Shown here piece by piece: positions 35,921 through 45,388 of a stretch of 64,000 nt of DNA; the stretch's first letter is position 1, and each line of letters starts with the position of its first letter. Both the position numbers and the translations under genes were made by a program. The notes beneath the pieces were generated by a model. It had not been told where the DNA came from, did no database searches, and was given only the letters and a program-made list of their open reading frames with translations. This stretch comes from Mesorhizobium sp. GTDB lineage: Bacteria > Pseudomonadota > Alphaproteobacteria > Rhizobiales > Rhizobiaceae. The stretch is taken from assembly GCA_004020365.1 (NCBI GenBank), contig SAQR01000011.1, forward strand, positions 1,944-65,943, written 5' to 3'.

Positions 35921-37348
35921 ATGGACACAAAGATGCTGATCGGCTCGAAATTCGAGAAGGGCACCGAGACTGAGGAGCCGATCCTCAATCCAAAGACCGG
36001 GGCGCCTATCCTCAACCTGCCTGAAGCCAGCCAGGCGCAGATCGAGGCGGCGGTGCAGGCGGCCGAAAACGCCTTTGTCACCTGGTCGCGCACCACGCCG
36101 GCGCAGCGCTCCGGTTATCTCTTGAAGATCGCCGATCGCATCGAGGCCGCGGCACAGGATTTCGCCGCCCTCGAGGCGCTCAATTGCGGCAAGCCGATCA
36201 ATGCCGTGCTCAACGACGAAATCCCGGCGATCGTCGACTGCTACCGCTTCTTTGCCGGTGCTGTCCGCTCGATGCCGGGTCAGGTCGCCGGTGAATACAT
36301 TCCGGGCCACACTTCGATGGTCCGCCGCGATGCCATCGGCGTCGTCGCCTCGATCGCGCCGTGGAATTATCCACTGATGATGATGGCCTGGAAGCTGGCG
36401 CCAGCGATTGGCGGCGGCAACACGGTCGTCTTCAAGCCGTCCGAGCAGACGCCGCTGACGGCGCTGAAGCTGGCAAAGATCCTTGCCGAGATTTTGCCCG
36501 AGGGCGTCGTCAACGTCGTGCTCGGCAGGGGCGACAGCGTCGGCAACACGCTGATCAATCACCCGAAAATCAAGATGATCTCGATTACCGGCGATGTCGC
36601 CACCGGCAAGAAGGTGCTGCAGGCCGCTGCCAAGTCGGTCAAGCGCACGCATCTCGAGCTTGGCGGCAAGGCTCCGGTCATCGTCTTCGACGACGCCGAT
36701 CTCGGCGCGGTGGTCAACGGCCTGCGCGCCTTCGGCTATTACAATGCCGGCCAGGACTGCACCGCCGCCTGCCGCATCTATGCCGGCAAGAAGATCTACG
36801 ACAAGCTCGTCGCCGATCTTTCCTCCGCCGTCTCGACCATCAAATACAACCGCCCCGACGACACCGAAAACGAGATCGGGCCGTTGATCTCACGCCGCCA
36901 GCGCGACCGCGTCTCGAGCTTCGTCGAGCGCGCCTCGGAGCTTAAACACATCGAGATCACCACCGGCGGCAAGCCGGGCGAGGGCACCGGCTTCTTCTAT
37001 CAGCCGACCGTCGTCGCCGGCGCGCTGCAGGAAGACGAGATCGTGCGCCGCGAAGTGTTCGGGCCGGTTGTCTCCGTCACCCGCTTTTCCGAGGTCGACG
37101 AGGCGGTGAACTGGGCCAATGACAGCGACTATGGCCTTGCGTCCTCCGTGTGGACTAAGGATGTCTCGCGCGCCATGGCGACGGCCGCGCGGCTGCAATA
37201 TGGCTGCACCTGGATCAACACCCACTTCATGCTGACCAACGAGATGCCGCATGGCGGCCTAAAACAGTCCGGCTACGGCAAGGACATGTCGCTCTATGCG
37301 CTGGAAGATTATACCGCCGTCCGCCATGTAATGGTGGCGCACGGCTAG
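35921..37348 (+). CDS. Gamma-aminobutyraldehyde dehydrogenase-like enzyme
   Basis: A 475-residue aldehyde dehydrogenase superfamily member, the length and style of E. coli PatD/Prr. Catalytic residues are visible: Asn149 in SIAPWNYPL, Glu246 in LELGGK and the nucleophile Cys280 in [11 protein letters not shown]. In the putrescine pathway it oxidises 4-aminobutanal to GABA; betaine aldehyde is a possible alternative substrate. AAGGGAGAG lies upstream of ATG 35921, 29 bp after the permease, so it is the last gene of the importer operon. That linkage is the main reason for preferring the aminobutyraldehyde label. Confidence 0.82.
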   Translation: MDTKMLIGSKFEKGTETEEPILNPKTGAPILNLPEASQAQIEAAVQAAENAFVTWSRTTPAQRSGYLLKIADRIEAAAQDFAALEALNCGKPINAVLNDEIPAIVDCYRFFAGAVRSMPGQVAGEYIPGHTSMVRRDAIGVVASIAPWNYPLMMMAWKLAPAIGGGNTVVFKPSEQTPLTALKLAKILAEILPEGVVNVVLGRGDSVGNTLINHPKIKMISITGDVATGKKVLQAAAKSVKRTHLELGGKAPVIVFDDADLGAVVNGLRAFGYYNAGQDCTAACRIYAGKKIYDKLVADLSSAVSTIKYNRPDDTENEIGPLISRRQRDRVSSFVERASELKHIEITTGGKPGEGTGFFYQPTVVAGALQEDEIVRREVFGPVVSVTRFSEVDEAVNWANDSDYGLASSVWTKDVSRAMATAARLQYGCTWINTHFMLTNEMPHGGLKQSGYGKDMSLYALEDYTAVRHVMVAHG

Positions 37349-37353
37349 CGCCT

Positions 37354-37445
37354 TTTTCCTTCCCCCCGTTTACGGGGAGAAGGTGGCCCGAAGGGCCGGA
37401 TGAGGGGCGGCGCAAGTCTTGCTCAGCTGGTTCCGCCCCCTAATC
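37354..37445. repeat. GC-rich intergenic hairpin repeat, copy F (shortened)
   Basis: Starts CCTTCCCCCCGTTTACGGGG and continues GAGAAGGTGGCCCGAAGGGC, with GATGAGGGGCGG pairing to CCGCCCCCTA at the end. Shorter than the other copies. Lies between the convergent aldehyde dehydrogenase and fdsD genes. Confidence 0.65.
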
Positions 37446-37498
37446 TGCGGCTTGCGGCAGCTGAAACTTTAGAGGGTGTGAATATAGGCCGGCGGCGG

Positions 37499-37804
37499 CT
37501 ATATCTGTGACGCGGCGGCGGTCTCGGCCTTCGCGTTCGCACTCCAGCCTGCGCCCTCCGGTGCGGCCGGCCGCCTGATCCCGGGCGCGGCGGCGATAAC
37601 AAGCTCGTTGAAGCCTTTGCCACCCTTGTCCAGCATTTCGAACAATTGCCGCCGCATCCTCGGCTCCCAGAATTTGTTGATGTGCTCGGCGACGCCGGCA
37701 ATGCCTTCCTCGCGCGGCTTGGAGTGAAAAAAGGCGGCAATCTGGTTGGCCATGCGGACCAGCTTTTCGCTGGTGCTCATGATGTGGCCTTCGTCATGCG
37801 ACAT
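37499..37804 (-). CDS. fdsD: Formate dehydrogenase subunit delta
   Basis: A 101-residue accessory protein of the soluble NAD-dependent formate dehydrogenase. In Rhodobacter and Cupriavidus FdsD is needed for enzyme maturation or activity. Conserved features are KLVRMANQIAAFFHS and HINKFWEPRMRRQLFEMLDKGG; the C-terminal 30 residues are Ala-rich and variable. ATG 37804 is chosen because GGAG lies nine bases upstream; ATG 37780 is an alternative. It overlaps the end of fdhD and is the last gene of the fds operon. Confidence 0.87.
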   Translation of the reverse strand: MSHDEGHIMSTSEKLVRMANQIAAFFHSKPREEGIAGVAEHINKFWEPRMRRQLFEMLDKGGKGFNELVIAAAPGIRRPAAPEGAGWSANAKAETAAASQI

Positions 37805-38624
37805 GCTTGGCAACTCCGCAAGCCACCCGCTCGGGGTGGGTGAAAATATCGAAATCATCGCCGCGCACCAAAGCCACCAGCGTCATGCCGGCATCCCCGG
37901 CGGTGCGGATGGCAAGTGCCGTCGGCGCCGAAACGGCAATGATGAACGCAGCGCCGATCGCCGCCGTCTTCTGCACCATCTCGACCGAAATGCGCGACGT
38001 GACCACGACGGCACCCAAGGTGCCATCGATGCCGGCTTTGGCGAGCCCCCCGGCTAGCTTGTCGAGCGCATTGTGGCGGCCGACATCCTCGCGCGCCATG
38101 ACGATGCCCTTGCCTGGGATATAAAAACCGGCGGCATGAACCGCACCGGTCTCGGCATGCAGCGGCTGTGCTTTCGACAAAAGCCTGACCGAACGGACGA
38201 TGTCGTCGGTGTCAAGCGTAAGCCTTGACGAACCGACAGCCTCGACCGAGCGCATCGCCTCCTCGATCGATTCGATGCCGCACAGCCCGCAGCCTACCGG
38301 GCCGGCCAGCCGTCGGCGCCGCGCCTCGAAGCGCGTGTTGGCCTGGTCCTTCAGCCTGATCTGGATGTCGATGCCGACGCCGTGATCCTCAACCTCGATC
38401 GCTTCGATTTCCCGGCCGTCGGCGACAATGCCTTCGGTCAGCGAGAAGCCGAGCGCGAAATCCTCGAAATCGGCCGGACTTGCCATCATCACCGCGTGAG
38501 TGGTGCCGGCAAAGGAGAACGCCACCGGTGTCTCTTCCGGCACCATCCGGTTGGCGGCCGCAGTGCCGCCGGCGCGGTGTGCCAGCCGCGAGATCTGCGT
38601 CGTGGCTTTGCGGCGCGCGCTCAA
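37794..38624 (-). CDS. fdhD: Formate dehydrogenase sulfurtransferase FdhD
   Basis: A 276-residue protein that transfers sulfur to the molybdenum cofactor of formate dehydrogenase, without which the enzyme is inactive. The conserved CxxC loop is Cys112 and Cys115 in VGCGLCGIES, and the later REDVGRHNALDKLAG is the other hallmark. The start is TTG 38624 with GGAG eight bases upstream; it follows the fdsA stop closely, suggesting coupling. Its place between fdsA and fdsD is the typical operon order. Confidence 0.92.
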   Translation of the reverse strand: MSARRKATTQISRLAHRAGGTAAANRMVPEETPVAFSFAGTTHAVMMASPADFEDFALGFSLTEGIVADGREIEAIEVEDHGVGIDIQIRLKDQANTRFEARRRRLAGPVGCGLCGIESIEEAMRSVEAVGSSRLTLDTDDIVRSVRLLSKAQPLHAETGAVHAAGFYIPGKGIVMAREDVGRHNALDKLAGGLAKAGIDGTLGAVVVTSRISVEMVQKTAAIGAAFIIAVSAPTALAIRTAGDAGMTLVALVRGDDFDIFTHPERVACGVAKHVA

Positions 38625-38627
38625 CGA

Positions 38628-41504
38628 TTACTCCGCTGCTTCCAGCGTCGCGATGCGACGGCTGTTGCGGGCCTGCTCGTCATAGTCGCGCTGCCAATCC
38701 GACGGCCCGTTGGACGCGCCGACCTGCACCGCGGTCACCTTGTATTCCGGGCAGTTGGTGGCCCAGTCGGAGAAGTCGGTGGTGATGACGTTGGCCTGCG
38801 TGTCGGGGTGGTGGAATGTCGTATAGACCACGCCAGGCGACACCTTGTCGGTGATCAGCGCGCGCAGCGTGGTCTCGCCGGAGCGGCTGGTCAGGCGGAC
38901 CCAGTCGCCGTCGCGCAGACCGCGGTTTTCGGCGTCATGCGGGTGGATCTCGAGCCGGTCCTCGCTGTGCCACATGACATTGTCGGTACGCCTGGTCTGC
39001 GCGCCGACATTGTACTGCGACAGGATGCGGCCGGTGGTCAGCAGCAGCGGGAAGCGCGGTCCCGTCCTCTCGTCGGTCGCCACATATTCGGTGCGGATGA
39101 ACTTGCCCTTGCCGCGCACGAAGCCGCTGGTATGCATGATCGGCGTGCCTTCCGGCGCCTGCTCGTTGCATGGCCACTGCACCGAGCCCATCTTTTCCAG
39201 ATAGTCGTAAGAAACCTTGGCGAAGCTCGGCGTCGTCCTGGCGATCTCATCCATGATTTGCGACGGATGCTGGTAATTCCAGGCAAGCCCCATCGCCTGC
39301 GCGAGCTTCTGCGTCACTTCCCAGTCGGCAAAGCCGTTGCGCGGCGCCATCACCTTGCGCACGCGATTGATGCGGCGTTCGGCATTGGTGAAGGTGCCGT
39401 CCTTCTCGAGGAAGGTCGAGCCGGGCAGGAAGACATGCGCGTAGTTGGCGGTCTCGTTGAGGAAGAGATCGTGGACGACGACGCATTCCATCGCCGCAAG
39501 GCCTGCGGCGACATGCTTGGTGTCGGGGTCGGACTGCAGGATGTCCTCGCCCTGCACATAGAGGCCCTTGAACGAGCCGTCGACGGCGGCGTCCAGCATG
39601 TTGGGGATGCGCAGGCCGGGCTCGTCGTCGAGCTTGACGCCCCACAGGCTCTCATAAATGTCGCGCACCGCATCGCCGGAGACGTGGCGATAGCCGGGCA
39701 GCTCGTGCGGGAACGAGCCCATGTCGCAGGAGCCCTGCACATTGTTCTGGCCGCGCAGCGGGTTCACGCCGACGCCCGGCCGGCCGATATTGCCGGTCGC
39801 CATGGCGAGATTGGCGATGGCGATGACAGTGGTCGAGCCCTGGCTGTGCTCGGTCACGCCGAGGCCGTAATAGATCGCGCCATTGCCGCCGGTTGCAAAC
39901 AGCCGTGCGGCGCCGCGGATCTCTTCGGGATCGACATTGGCAAGCTGGCCGACCACTTCAGGGCTGTTTTCCGGCAGCGCCACGAACGACGCCCAATCCT
40001 GGAACTCGTCCCAGTCGCAGCGTTCGCGGATGAAGGCCTCGTCGAACAGGCCTTCGGTGACGATGACATGGGCGAGCGCGGTGACCACGGCGACATTGGT
40101 GCCCGGCTTCAGCGGCAAATGATGCTGAGCCTCGATATGAGCCGAGCGCACCATGTCGGTGCGGCGCGGGTCGAGCACGATCAGCTTGGCGCCCTTGCGC
40201 AAGCGCTTCTTCATACGCGAAGCAAACACCGGATGTGCGTCGGTCGGATTGGCGCCGATGATCATCACCACATCGGTCTGCTCGACCGAATCGAAATCCT
40301 GGGTGCCGGCCGAGGTGCCGAATGTCTGGCCAAGGCCATAGCCGGTCGGCGAATGGCAGACGCGGGCACAGGTATCGACATTGTTGTTGCGGAAACCCTG
40401 GCGGATCAGCTTCTGCACCAGATAGGTTTCTTCGTTCGTGCAGCGCGATGAGGTGATGCCGCCGATCGAGGTGCGGCCATACTGGTACTGGATGCGGCGG
40501 AACTCGTTGGCGGTGTGGGTGAGTGCTTCTTCCCACGACACCTCGCGCCACGGTTCGGTGACCTTTTCGCGGATCATCGGATTGAGGATGCGCTCCTTGT
40601 GGGTCGAGTAGCCGTAGGCAAAACGGCCCTTGACGCAGCTATGGCCACGGTTGGCCTTGCCGTCCTTATAAGGCACCATGCGCACCAGCTCGTCGCCGCG
40701 CATTTCGGCCTTGAACGAGCAGCCGACGCCGCAATACGCGCAGGTGGTGACCACCGAATGCTCCGGCTGGCCGATCTTGATCACCGATTTCTCGGAAAGC
40801 GTCGCCGTCGGGCAGGCCTGCACGCAGGCGCCGCAAGACACGCACTCGCTGTCGATGAAAAGCTGGTGCATGCCGGGCGACACACGGCTTTCGAAGCCGC
40901 GGCCCTCGATGGTCAGCGCGAAAGTGCCTTGCACCTCCTCGCAGGCGCGCACGCAGCGCGAGCAGACGATGCATTTCGATGGATCATAGGTGAAGTACGG
41001 GTTGGACTCGTCCTTCGCCATCCATTTGAAGTTTTCAGCGCCGTCGCTCTTCTTGAAGACGTGGTTGTCGCCGTCATAGCCGTAGCGCACGTCGCGCAGG
41101 CCGACGACGCCGGCCTGCGTCTGCAATTCGCAGTCGCCATTGGCTGCACAGGTCAGGCAGTCGAGCGGATGGTCGGAAATGTAGAGCTCCATCACGCCGC
41201 GGCGAATGTCCTTCAGCCTTCCGGTCTGGGTGTGCACGACCATGCCCGGCGCCACCGGCGTCGTGCACGAAGAAGGCGTGCCGTTGCGGCCGTCGATCTC
41301 GACCAGGCAGAGCCGGCAGGAGCCGAAGGCATCGACCATGTCGGTGGCGCAAAGTTTTGGGATGGCAATGCCGGCCTCCATCGAGGCGCGCATGATCGAG
41401 GTGCCTTCCGGCACGGTGACGCTGAAGCCGTCGACGGTCAGCGTCACCTGCTTCTCGGATGTCGAGGCAGGCGTGCCGTAGTCGATTTCCTGAACGAGAC
41501 CCAT
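38628..41504 (-). CDS. fdsA: NAD-dependent formate dehydrogenase alpha subunit (Mo-bis-MGD)
   Basis: A 958-residue catalytic subunit that oxidises formate to CO2. Fe-S sites in order: [2Fe-2S] at Cys52, 63, 66 and 80; His112/Cys116/Cys119/Cys125 cluster (DHPLDCLTCAANGDC); two ferredoxin-type [4Fe-4S] sites at Cys178-188 and Cys221-231; and the [4Fe-4S] next to the cofactor at Cys255, 258, 262 and 290. The Mo ligand is Cys383 in CARVCHSPTGYG, matching cysteine-type (not selenocysteine) enzymes. Electrons flow to FdsBG and NAD. It lies between fdsB and fdhD in a five-gene operon. Confidence 0.95.
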   Translation of the reverse strand: MGLVQEIDYGTPASTSEKQVTLTVDGFSVTVPEGTSIMRASMEAGIAIPKLCATDMVDAFGSCRLCLVEIDGRNGTPSSCTTPVAPGMVVHTQTGRLKDIRRGVMELYISDHPLDCLTCAANGDCELQTQAGVVGLRDVRYGYDGDNHVFKKSDGAENFKWMAKDESNPYFTYDPSKCIVCSRCVRACEEVQGTFALTIEGRGFESRVSPGMHQLFIDSECVSCGACVQACPTATLSEKSVIKIGQPEHSVVTTCAYCGVGCSFKAEMRGDELVRMVPYKDGKANRGHSCVKGRFAYGYSTHKERILNPMIREKVTEPWREVSWEEALTHTANEFRRIQYQYGRTSIGGITSSRCTNEETYLVQKLIRQGFRNNNVDTCARVCHSPTGYGLGQTFGTSAGTQDFDSVEQTDVVMIIGANPTDAHPVFASRMKKRLRKGAKLIVLDPRRTDMVRSAHIEAQHHLPLKPGTNVAVVTALAHVIVTEGLFDEAFIRERCDWDEFQDWASFVALPENSPEVVGQLANVDPEEIRGAARLFATGGNGAIYYGLGVTEHSQGSTTVIAIANLAMATGNIGRPGVGVNPLRGQNNVQGSCDMGSFPHELPGYRHVSGDAVRDIYESLWGVKLDDEPGLRIPNMLDAAVDGSFKGLYVQGEDILQSDPDTKHVAAGLAAMECVVVHDLFLNETANYAHVFLPGSTFLEKDGTFTNAERRINRVRKVMAPRNGFADWEVTQKLAQAMGLAWNYQHPSQIMDEIARTTPSFAKVSYDYLEKMGSVQWPCNEQAPEGTPIMHTSGFVRGKGKFIRTEYVATDERTGPRFPLLLTTGRILSQYNVGAQTRRTDNVMWHSEDRLEIHPHDAENRGLRDGDWVRLTSRSGETTLRALITDKVSPGVVYTTFHHPDTQANVITTDFSDWATNCPEYKVTAVQVGASNGPSDWQRDYDEQARNSRRIATLEAAE

Positions 41505-41514
41505 CGCGAGACTC

Positions 41515-43071
41515 CTATTCTGCTGCTTCGGCGACCGGCGCCGGCTTGAAATCTTCGCGGAAGTGGTTGATTGCGCTCATCACCGGATAAGGCGTGAAGC
41601 CACCCAGCGCGCAGAGCGAACCGAACTTCATCGTGTTGCAGAGGTCCGTCACCAGCTCGATCTGCTTTTCCGGCTCGATACCTCTGGCGATCTTGTCGAT
41701 CGTCTCGACGCCGCGGGTCGAGCCGATGCGGCAGGGCGTGCATTTGCCGCAGCTCTCGACGGCGCAAAACTCCATGGCAAAGCGTGCCTGCTTCAGCATG
41801 TCGGCGGTGTCGTCGAACACGGTGATGCCGGCATGGCCGATCAGCCCGTCCTTGGCGGCGAAGGCTTCGTAGTCGAACGGCGTATCGAACAGGCTGCGCG
41901 GAAAATAAGCACCGAGCGGCCCGCCGACCTGCACCGCCTTGACCGGCCGTCCAGTCGCCGTGCCGCCGCCGATGTCGTCGACGATCTCGCCAAGCGTCAT
42001 GCCGAACGCCGCCTCGAACAGGCCGCCATATCTGACATTGCCGGCGATCTGGATCGGAATGGTGCCGCGCGAGCGGCCCATGCCGAAATCCTTGTAGAAG
42101 GCAGCACCCTTGTCCATAATGATGGGCACCGAGGCCAGCGAAATGACGTTGTTGATCACCGTCGGCTTGCCGAACAGGCCCTGGATGGCCGGCAGCGGCG
42201 GCTTGGCGCGAACGACGCCGCGCTTGCCTTCGAGGCTGTTGAGCAACGAGGTTTCCTCGCCGCAGACATAGGCGCCGGCGCCAACGCGGATTTCGATGTC
42301 GAAGGCGTTGGCCGAGCCCAGCACGTTGAGGCCGAGCAGGCCGGCCTTGCGGGCGGCCTCGACCGCCTTTTGCATCATCGCCACCGCATGCGGATATTCC
42401 GAGCGGATATAGACAAAGCCCTTGGTCGCGCCGGTGGCGACACCGGCGATCGCCATGCCTTCGATCAGCACGAAGGGGTCGCCCTCCATGATCATGCGGT
42501 CGGCGAAGGTGGCGCTGTCGCCCTCGTCGGCATTGCAGACGATGTACTTTTTGTCGGCGGTCGTATCGAGCACCGTCTTCCATTTGATGCCGGTTGGGAA
42601 GCCGGCGCCACCGCGACCGCGCAAGCCCGATTCCGTTACCTGTTTGACGATTTCGGCCGGCGCCATAGCCACGGCGTTGTGCAGCCCCTTCAGCCCGCCA
42701 TGCGCCTTGTAGTGATCGAGCGACAGTGGATTGATGACGCCGCAGCGCGCGAAGGTCAGCCGCGTCTGCCTGGCCAGGAACGGGATCTTGTCGGGCGCGC
42801 CCAGCCAGCGTTTGTGATGACCGCCAGTGAGGAAGCCGCTGTCGAACAGGCTTTTGACATCGTAAGGCTTCACCGGCCCATAGGCGACGCGGCCATTTTC
42901 TGTCGCCACCTCGACCATCGGCTCAAGGAAATAGGCGCCGCGCGAGCCGTTGCGCACGATCTTAGCCTCGATGCCGCGATCGGCCAATTCCTTTTCAATC
43001 GCCTTGGCGACCTTTTCCGCACCGAGCGCCAGCGCGCCGGAATCGCCGGGAATATAGATACGCGGGGTCAT
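41515..43071 (-). CDS. fdsB: NAD-dependent formate dehydrogenase beta subunit (NuoF-like)
   Basis: A 518-residue diaphorase subunit that carries FMN, the NADH site and a [4Fe-4S] cluster. An N-terminal thioredoxin-like domain (about 1-110) precedes the NuoF-type core, with GLRGRGGAGFPTGIKW (NAD/FMN binding), CNADEGDSATFADR, AYVCGEETSLLNSLEG and the cluster loop ESCGKCTPCRIG, plus a later Cys in FGSLCALGG. It overlaps fdsG by four bases and is followed by fdsA after ten. Confidence 0.95.
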   Translation of the reverse strand: MTPRIYIPGDSGALALGAEKVAKAIEKELADRGIEAKIVRNGSRGAYFLEPMVEVATENGRVAYGPVKPYDVKSLFDSGFLTGGHHKRWLGAPDKIPFLARQTRLTFARCGVINPLSLDHYKAHGGLKGLHNAVAMAPAEIVKQVTESGLRGRGGAGFPTGIKWKTVLDTTADKKYIVCNADEGDSATFADRMIMEGDPFVLIEGMAIAGVATGATKGFVYIRSEYPHAVAMMQKAVEAARKAGLLGLNVLGSANAFDIEIRVGAGAYVCGEETSLLNSLEGKRGVVRAKPPLPAIQGLFGKPTVINNVISLASVPIIMDKGAAFYKDFGMGRSRGTIPIQIAGNVRYGGLFEAAFGMTLGEIVDDIGGGTATGRPVKAVQVGGPLGAYFPRSLFDTPFDYEAFAAKDGLIGHAGITVFDDTADMLKQARFAMEFCAVESCGKCTPCRIGSTRGVETIDKIARGIEPEKQIELVTDLCNTMKFGSLCALGGFTPYPVMSAINHFREDFKPAPVAEAAE

Positions 43072-43547
43072 GAGCGCACCTCGGCAACGATCTCGTCGAG
43101 CTTTTCGTCATCGAGCCGGCCGATCACTGCGCCATCCAGCATCGCCGACGGCGCGCAGGCGCAAAGGCCGAGGCAATAGACCGGCTCCAGCGTCACCGAA
43201 CCGTCGCGGGCCGTCTCGTGGAAGCCAATGCCCAGCAATTGCTTGAGCTTGGCGGCGATGACGTCCGAGCCCATCGACTGGCAGGCTTCGGCCTGGCAGA
43301 CTTTAAGTACGTGCCGCCCGGCGGGTTCGCTGCGATAGTCATGATAAAAGGTGACGACGCCGTGCACCTCCGCCCTGGAGATGTTCAGCGCCTCGGCGAT
43401 GACAGGCAGCGCGTCATGCGGCACATGGCCGAACTCTTCCTGGATGCCGTGCAGGATCGGCAACAGCGGGCCTTCGAGGCCCTTCAACTCCTGGACGATC
43501 GCCGCCGTGCGCGACGCGATCTCGGTACTTGCAGGCTGCATGATCAT
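43068..43547 (-). CDS. fdsG: NAD-dependent formate dehydrogenase gamma subunit (NuoE-like)
   Basis: A 159-residue thioredoxin-fold [2Fe-2S] protein. Ligands are Cys84 and Cys89 (CQAEAC) and Cys125 and Cys129 (CLGLC). It relays electrons in the FdsBG diaphorase module. ATG 43547 is preceded by GGGAGGG at seven bases, better than the in-frame ATG six bases later. It is the first gene of the operon, and its upstream 131 bp hold a perfect LysR-type palindrome. Confidence 0.94.
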   Translation of the reverse strand: MIMQPASTEIASRTAAIVQELKGLEGPLLPILHGIQEEFGHVPHDALPVIAEALNISRAEVHGVVTFYHDYRSEPAGRHVLKVCQAEACQSMGSDVIAAKLKQLLGIGFHETARDGSVTLEPVYCLGLCACAPSAMLDGAVIGRLDDEKLDEIVAEVRS

Positions 43548-43634
43548 GCAGCGCCCTCCCTGGTCGTAGTAATCCGCTAAGTGGTTAGGAAATCGGACGA
43601 AACCCGCTAAATCAATAAAGCTGATCCGTTGCTT

Positions 43635-43651
43635 GATAGAAATTTTCTATC
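43635..43651. promoter_or_regulatory. Perfect LysR-type palindrome upstream of fdsG
   Basis: GATAGAAA-T-TTTCTATC, eight-base arms around one central base; T43637-N11-A43649 fits the LysR recognition rule. It sits 88 bp before the fdsG start, between the stop of the LysR gene and the operon. Confidence 0.65.
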
Positions 43652-43678
43652 GATGCCGTCCAGCCTGCAATGTCTAGC

Positions 43679-44578
43679 TCAGTGGCGGGCGCGGAAATCG
43701 TCTGCCAGCGCCATCGCCTCGTCCAGCAGCGCCGAGACCAGCGGGGTGTGCGGCTCGCGCGGAGTCGCCACCAGCCCGACGGTGTGGCTGGCGTCCGGCT
43801 CGACGATCGGGATGGCCCGGATCGGCTCGGAAAAGCCGAATGTTTCCGAGAGGTTGAGCGGCATGATCGACGACCATTTGCCAGTACGGATATGCGAGAA
43901 CAGCACGATCATCGAATTGGATTCGAGTGTCGGCCGCACCTGCGTGCCGGCTTCGGCCAAATGCTGGTCGATGATGCGGCGGTTCTGCATGTCCGGCGTC
44001 AGCAGGCAGAGCGGCAGCTGGCTGAGCTCCGCCCATGTCACTTTGTCGCGGTCGGAATAGGGGTTTCCGATCGCGGTGATCAGTTGATAGCGCTCATCAT
44101 AGAGCGGCACGCTGGTCACCCGCCCCAGCGGCTCGTTGTCGAGATAGGTGATGCCGGCGTCGATGTCGAAATTGCCGAGCAGCGACAGCACCTCGATCGA
44201 GGTGCGCGACAGCACCGAGAAGGTGACGCCGGGATGTTTTGCCCGAAAAGGGGTCGTCAGCCGCGCCACCATGGCCAGCGCCGTCGGGATGGCGGCGATG
44301 CGGATGCGCCCCGAAAGGCCGTGACGCGCCGCCCGCATCTCCTCGCGCATGGCGCGGGTATCGCCGACGATGCGGCGCGCCCACGCCAGCACCTGTTCGC
44401 CCTCCGGCGTCAGCCCCTGGAAGCGCGAGCCGCGCAGAACCAGCATCACGCCGAGCTGGCCCTCCAACTGCTTGATGCCGGCCGAAAGCGTCGGCTGGGT
44501 GACGCCGCACAGCTCCGCCGCCCGGCCGAAATGCTCCTCCCTGGCCAGCGCGATGAAGAATTCCAGCTTGTCGATCAT
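43679..44578 (-). CDS. LysR-family regulator, probable formate dehydrogenase regulator
   Basis: A 299-residue LysR-type protein: MIDKLEFFIALAREEHFGRAAELCGVTQPTLSAGIKQLEGQLGVMLVLRGSRFQGLTPEG is the winged helix region, and the effector domain starts near residue 90. It lies directly upstream of fdsG in the same direction with 131 bp between, and resembles in position the FdsR regulators described for other fds operons. ATG 44578 is the only start giving a normal N-terminus; no strong ribosome binding site is seen. The effector could be formate or a related metabolite. Confidence 0.87.
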   Translation of the reverse strand: MIDKLEFFIALAREEHFGRAAELCGVTQPTLSAGIKQLEGQLGVMLVLRGSRFQGLTPEGEQVLAWARRIVGDTRAMREEMRAARHGLSGRIRIAAIPTALAMVARLTTPFRAKHPGVTFSVLSRTSIEVLSLLGNFDIDAGITYLDNEPLGRVTSVPLYDERYQLITAIGNPYSDRDKVTWAELSQLPLCLLTPDMQNRRIIDQHLAEAGTQVRPTLESNSMIVLFSHIRTGKWSSIMPLNLSETFGFSEPIRAIPIVEPDASHTVGLVATPREPHTPLVSALLDEAMALADDFRARH

Positions 44579-44743
44579 GCCATCTGTCCAGTGCGTCCGG
44601 CGCCAAGGTCGGGGAAATTGCCTTCTGCCGCAAGCTGCATGTGCAATCGGCAGCATCCACATCTTTCAGCCGGCTTACCATTTCCAGCCGCGGTTGCGGC
44701 GCTATGTGGACGAAAGAGGTTGTGGGGCGACCGGAGTTTGAAG

Positions 44744-45385
44744 ATGCTGGCCTTGTTCCGTAAACTGCTGCCGCGCGAAGATCGCTTCTTCGACCTGTTC
44801 GAACAACACTCCCGTATCGTGGTCGATGGCGCCGAGGCGCTCGAGCAGCTTCTGAGGGGCAAGGACATCGATCGCTGGTGCCAGAAGATCATCGATCTTG
44901 AAGACCAGGCCGATCACATCACCGCGGAAGTCCTGCTGTCCGTGCGGCGTTCCTTCATCACGCCGTTCGATCGCGGTGACATCAAGGACCTGATCATGTC
45001 TATGGATGATGCCATCGACATGATGCACAAGACCGTCAAGACGGTGAAGCTGTTCGAGAAGAAGGAATTCGACCCGCTGATGCAGGAGATGGGCGGCATC
45101 ATCGTCGTTACCGCCAAGTTGGTCGCCGAGGCTATCCCGTTGCTCAGCAAGGTCGGGGCTCACAGCGTGCGCCTCAACGCGATCGCCGAAGAGGTGATGC
45201 GCGCGGAAGGCCGGGCCGATGATCTGCATGAGCAGGGCCTGAAGGAGCTGTTCAAGGAACATGGCCGCAGCGACCCGATGGCCTATCTGATCGGCAGCGA
45301 AATCTATGGCGAGCTGGAAAAGGTAGTCGACCGCTTCGAGGACGTCGCCAACGAGATCAGCGGCATCGTCCTCGAGAACGTTTAG
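44744..45385 (+). CDS. DUF47 / PhoU-like accessory protein of the Pit phosphate transporter
   Basis: A 213-residue helical protein of the DUF47 (PhoU-like) family. It is mostly amphipathic helices (LFRKLLPREDRFFDLFEQHSRIVVDGA, IIDLEDQADHITAEVLLSVRRSFITPFDRGDIKDLIMSMDDAIDMM) without transmembrane spans, so it is probably a cytoplasmic partner of Pit. In Sinorhizobium meliloti the equivalent orfA gene is cotranscribed with pit. GGAG lies nine bases before ATG 44744. Three bases separate its stop from the pit start. No clear Pho box is visible upstream. Confidence 0.9.
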   Translation: MLALFRKLLPREDRFFDLFEQHSRIVVDGAEALEQLLRGKDIDRWCQKIIDLEDQADHITAEVLLSVRRSFITPFDRGDIKDLIMSMDDAIDMMHKTVKTVKLFEKKEFDPLMQEMGGIIVVTAKLVAEAIPLLSKVGAHSVRLNAIAEEVMRAEGRADDLHEQGLKELFKEHGRSDPMAYLIGSEIYGELEKVVDRFEDVANEISGIVLENV

Positions 45386-45388
45386 CCA

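Noticed and set aside
38382-40451. 689-residue open frame opposite fdsA
   Set aside because: Same kind of shadow; fdsA has intact cofactor and Fe-S motifs on the other strand.
44579-44743. Pho box upstream of the DUF47-pit operon
   Set aside because: No pair of CTGTCAT-like half-sites was found at 11-bp spacing.
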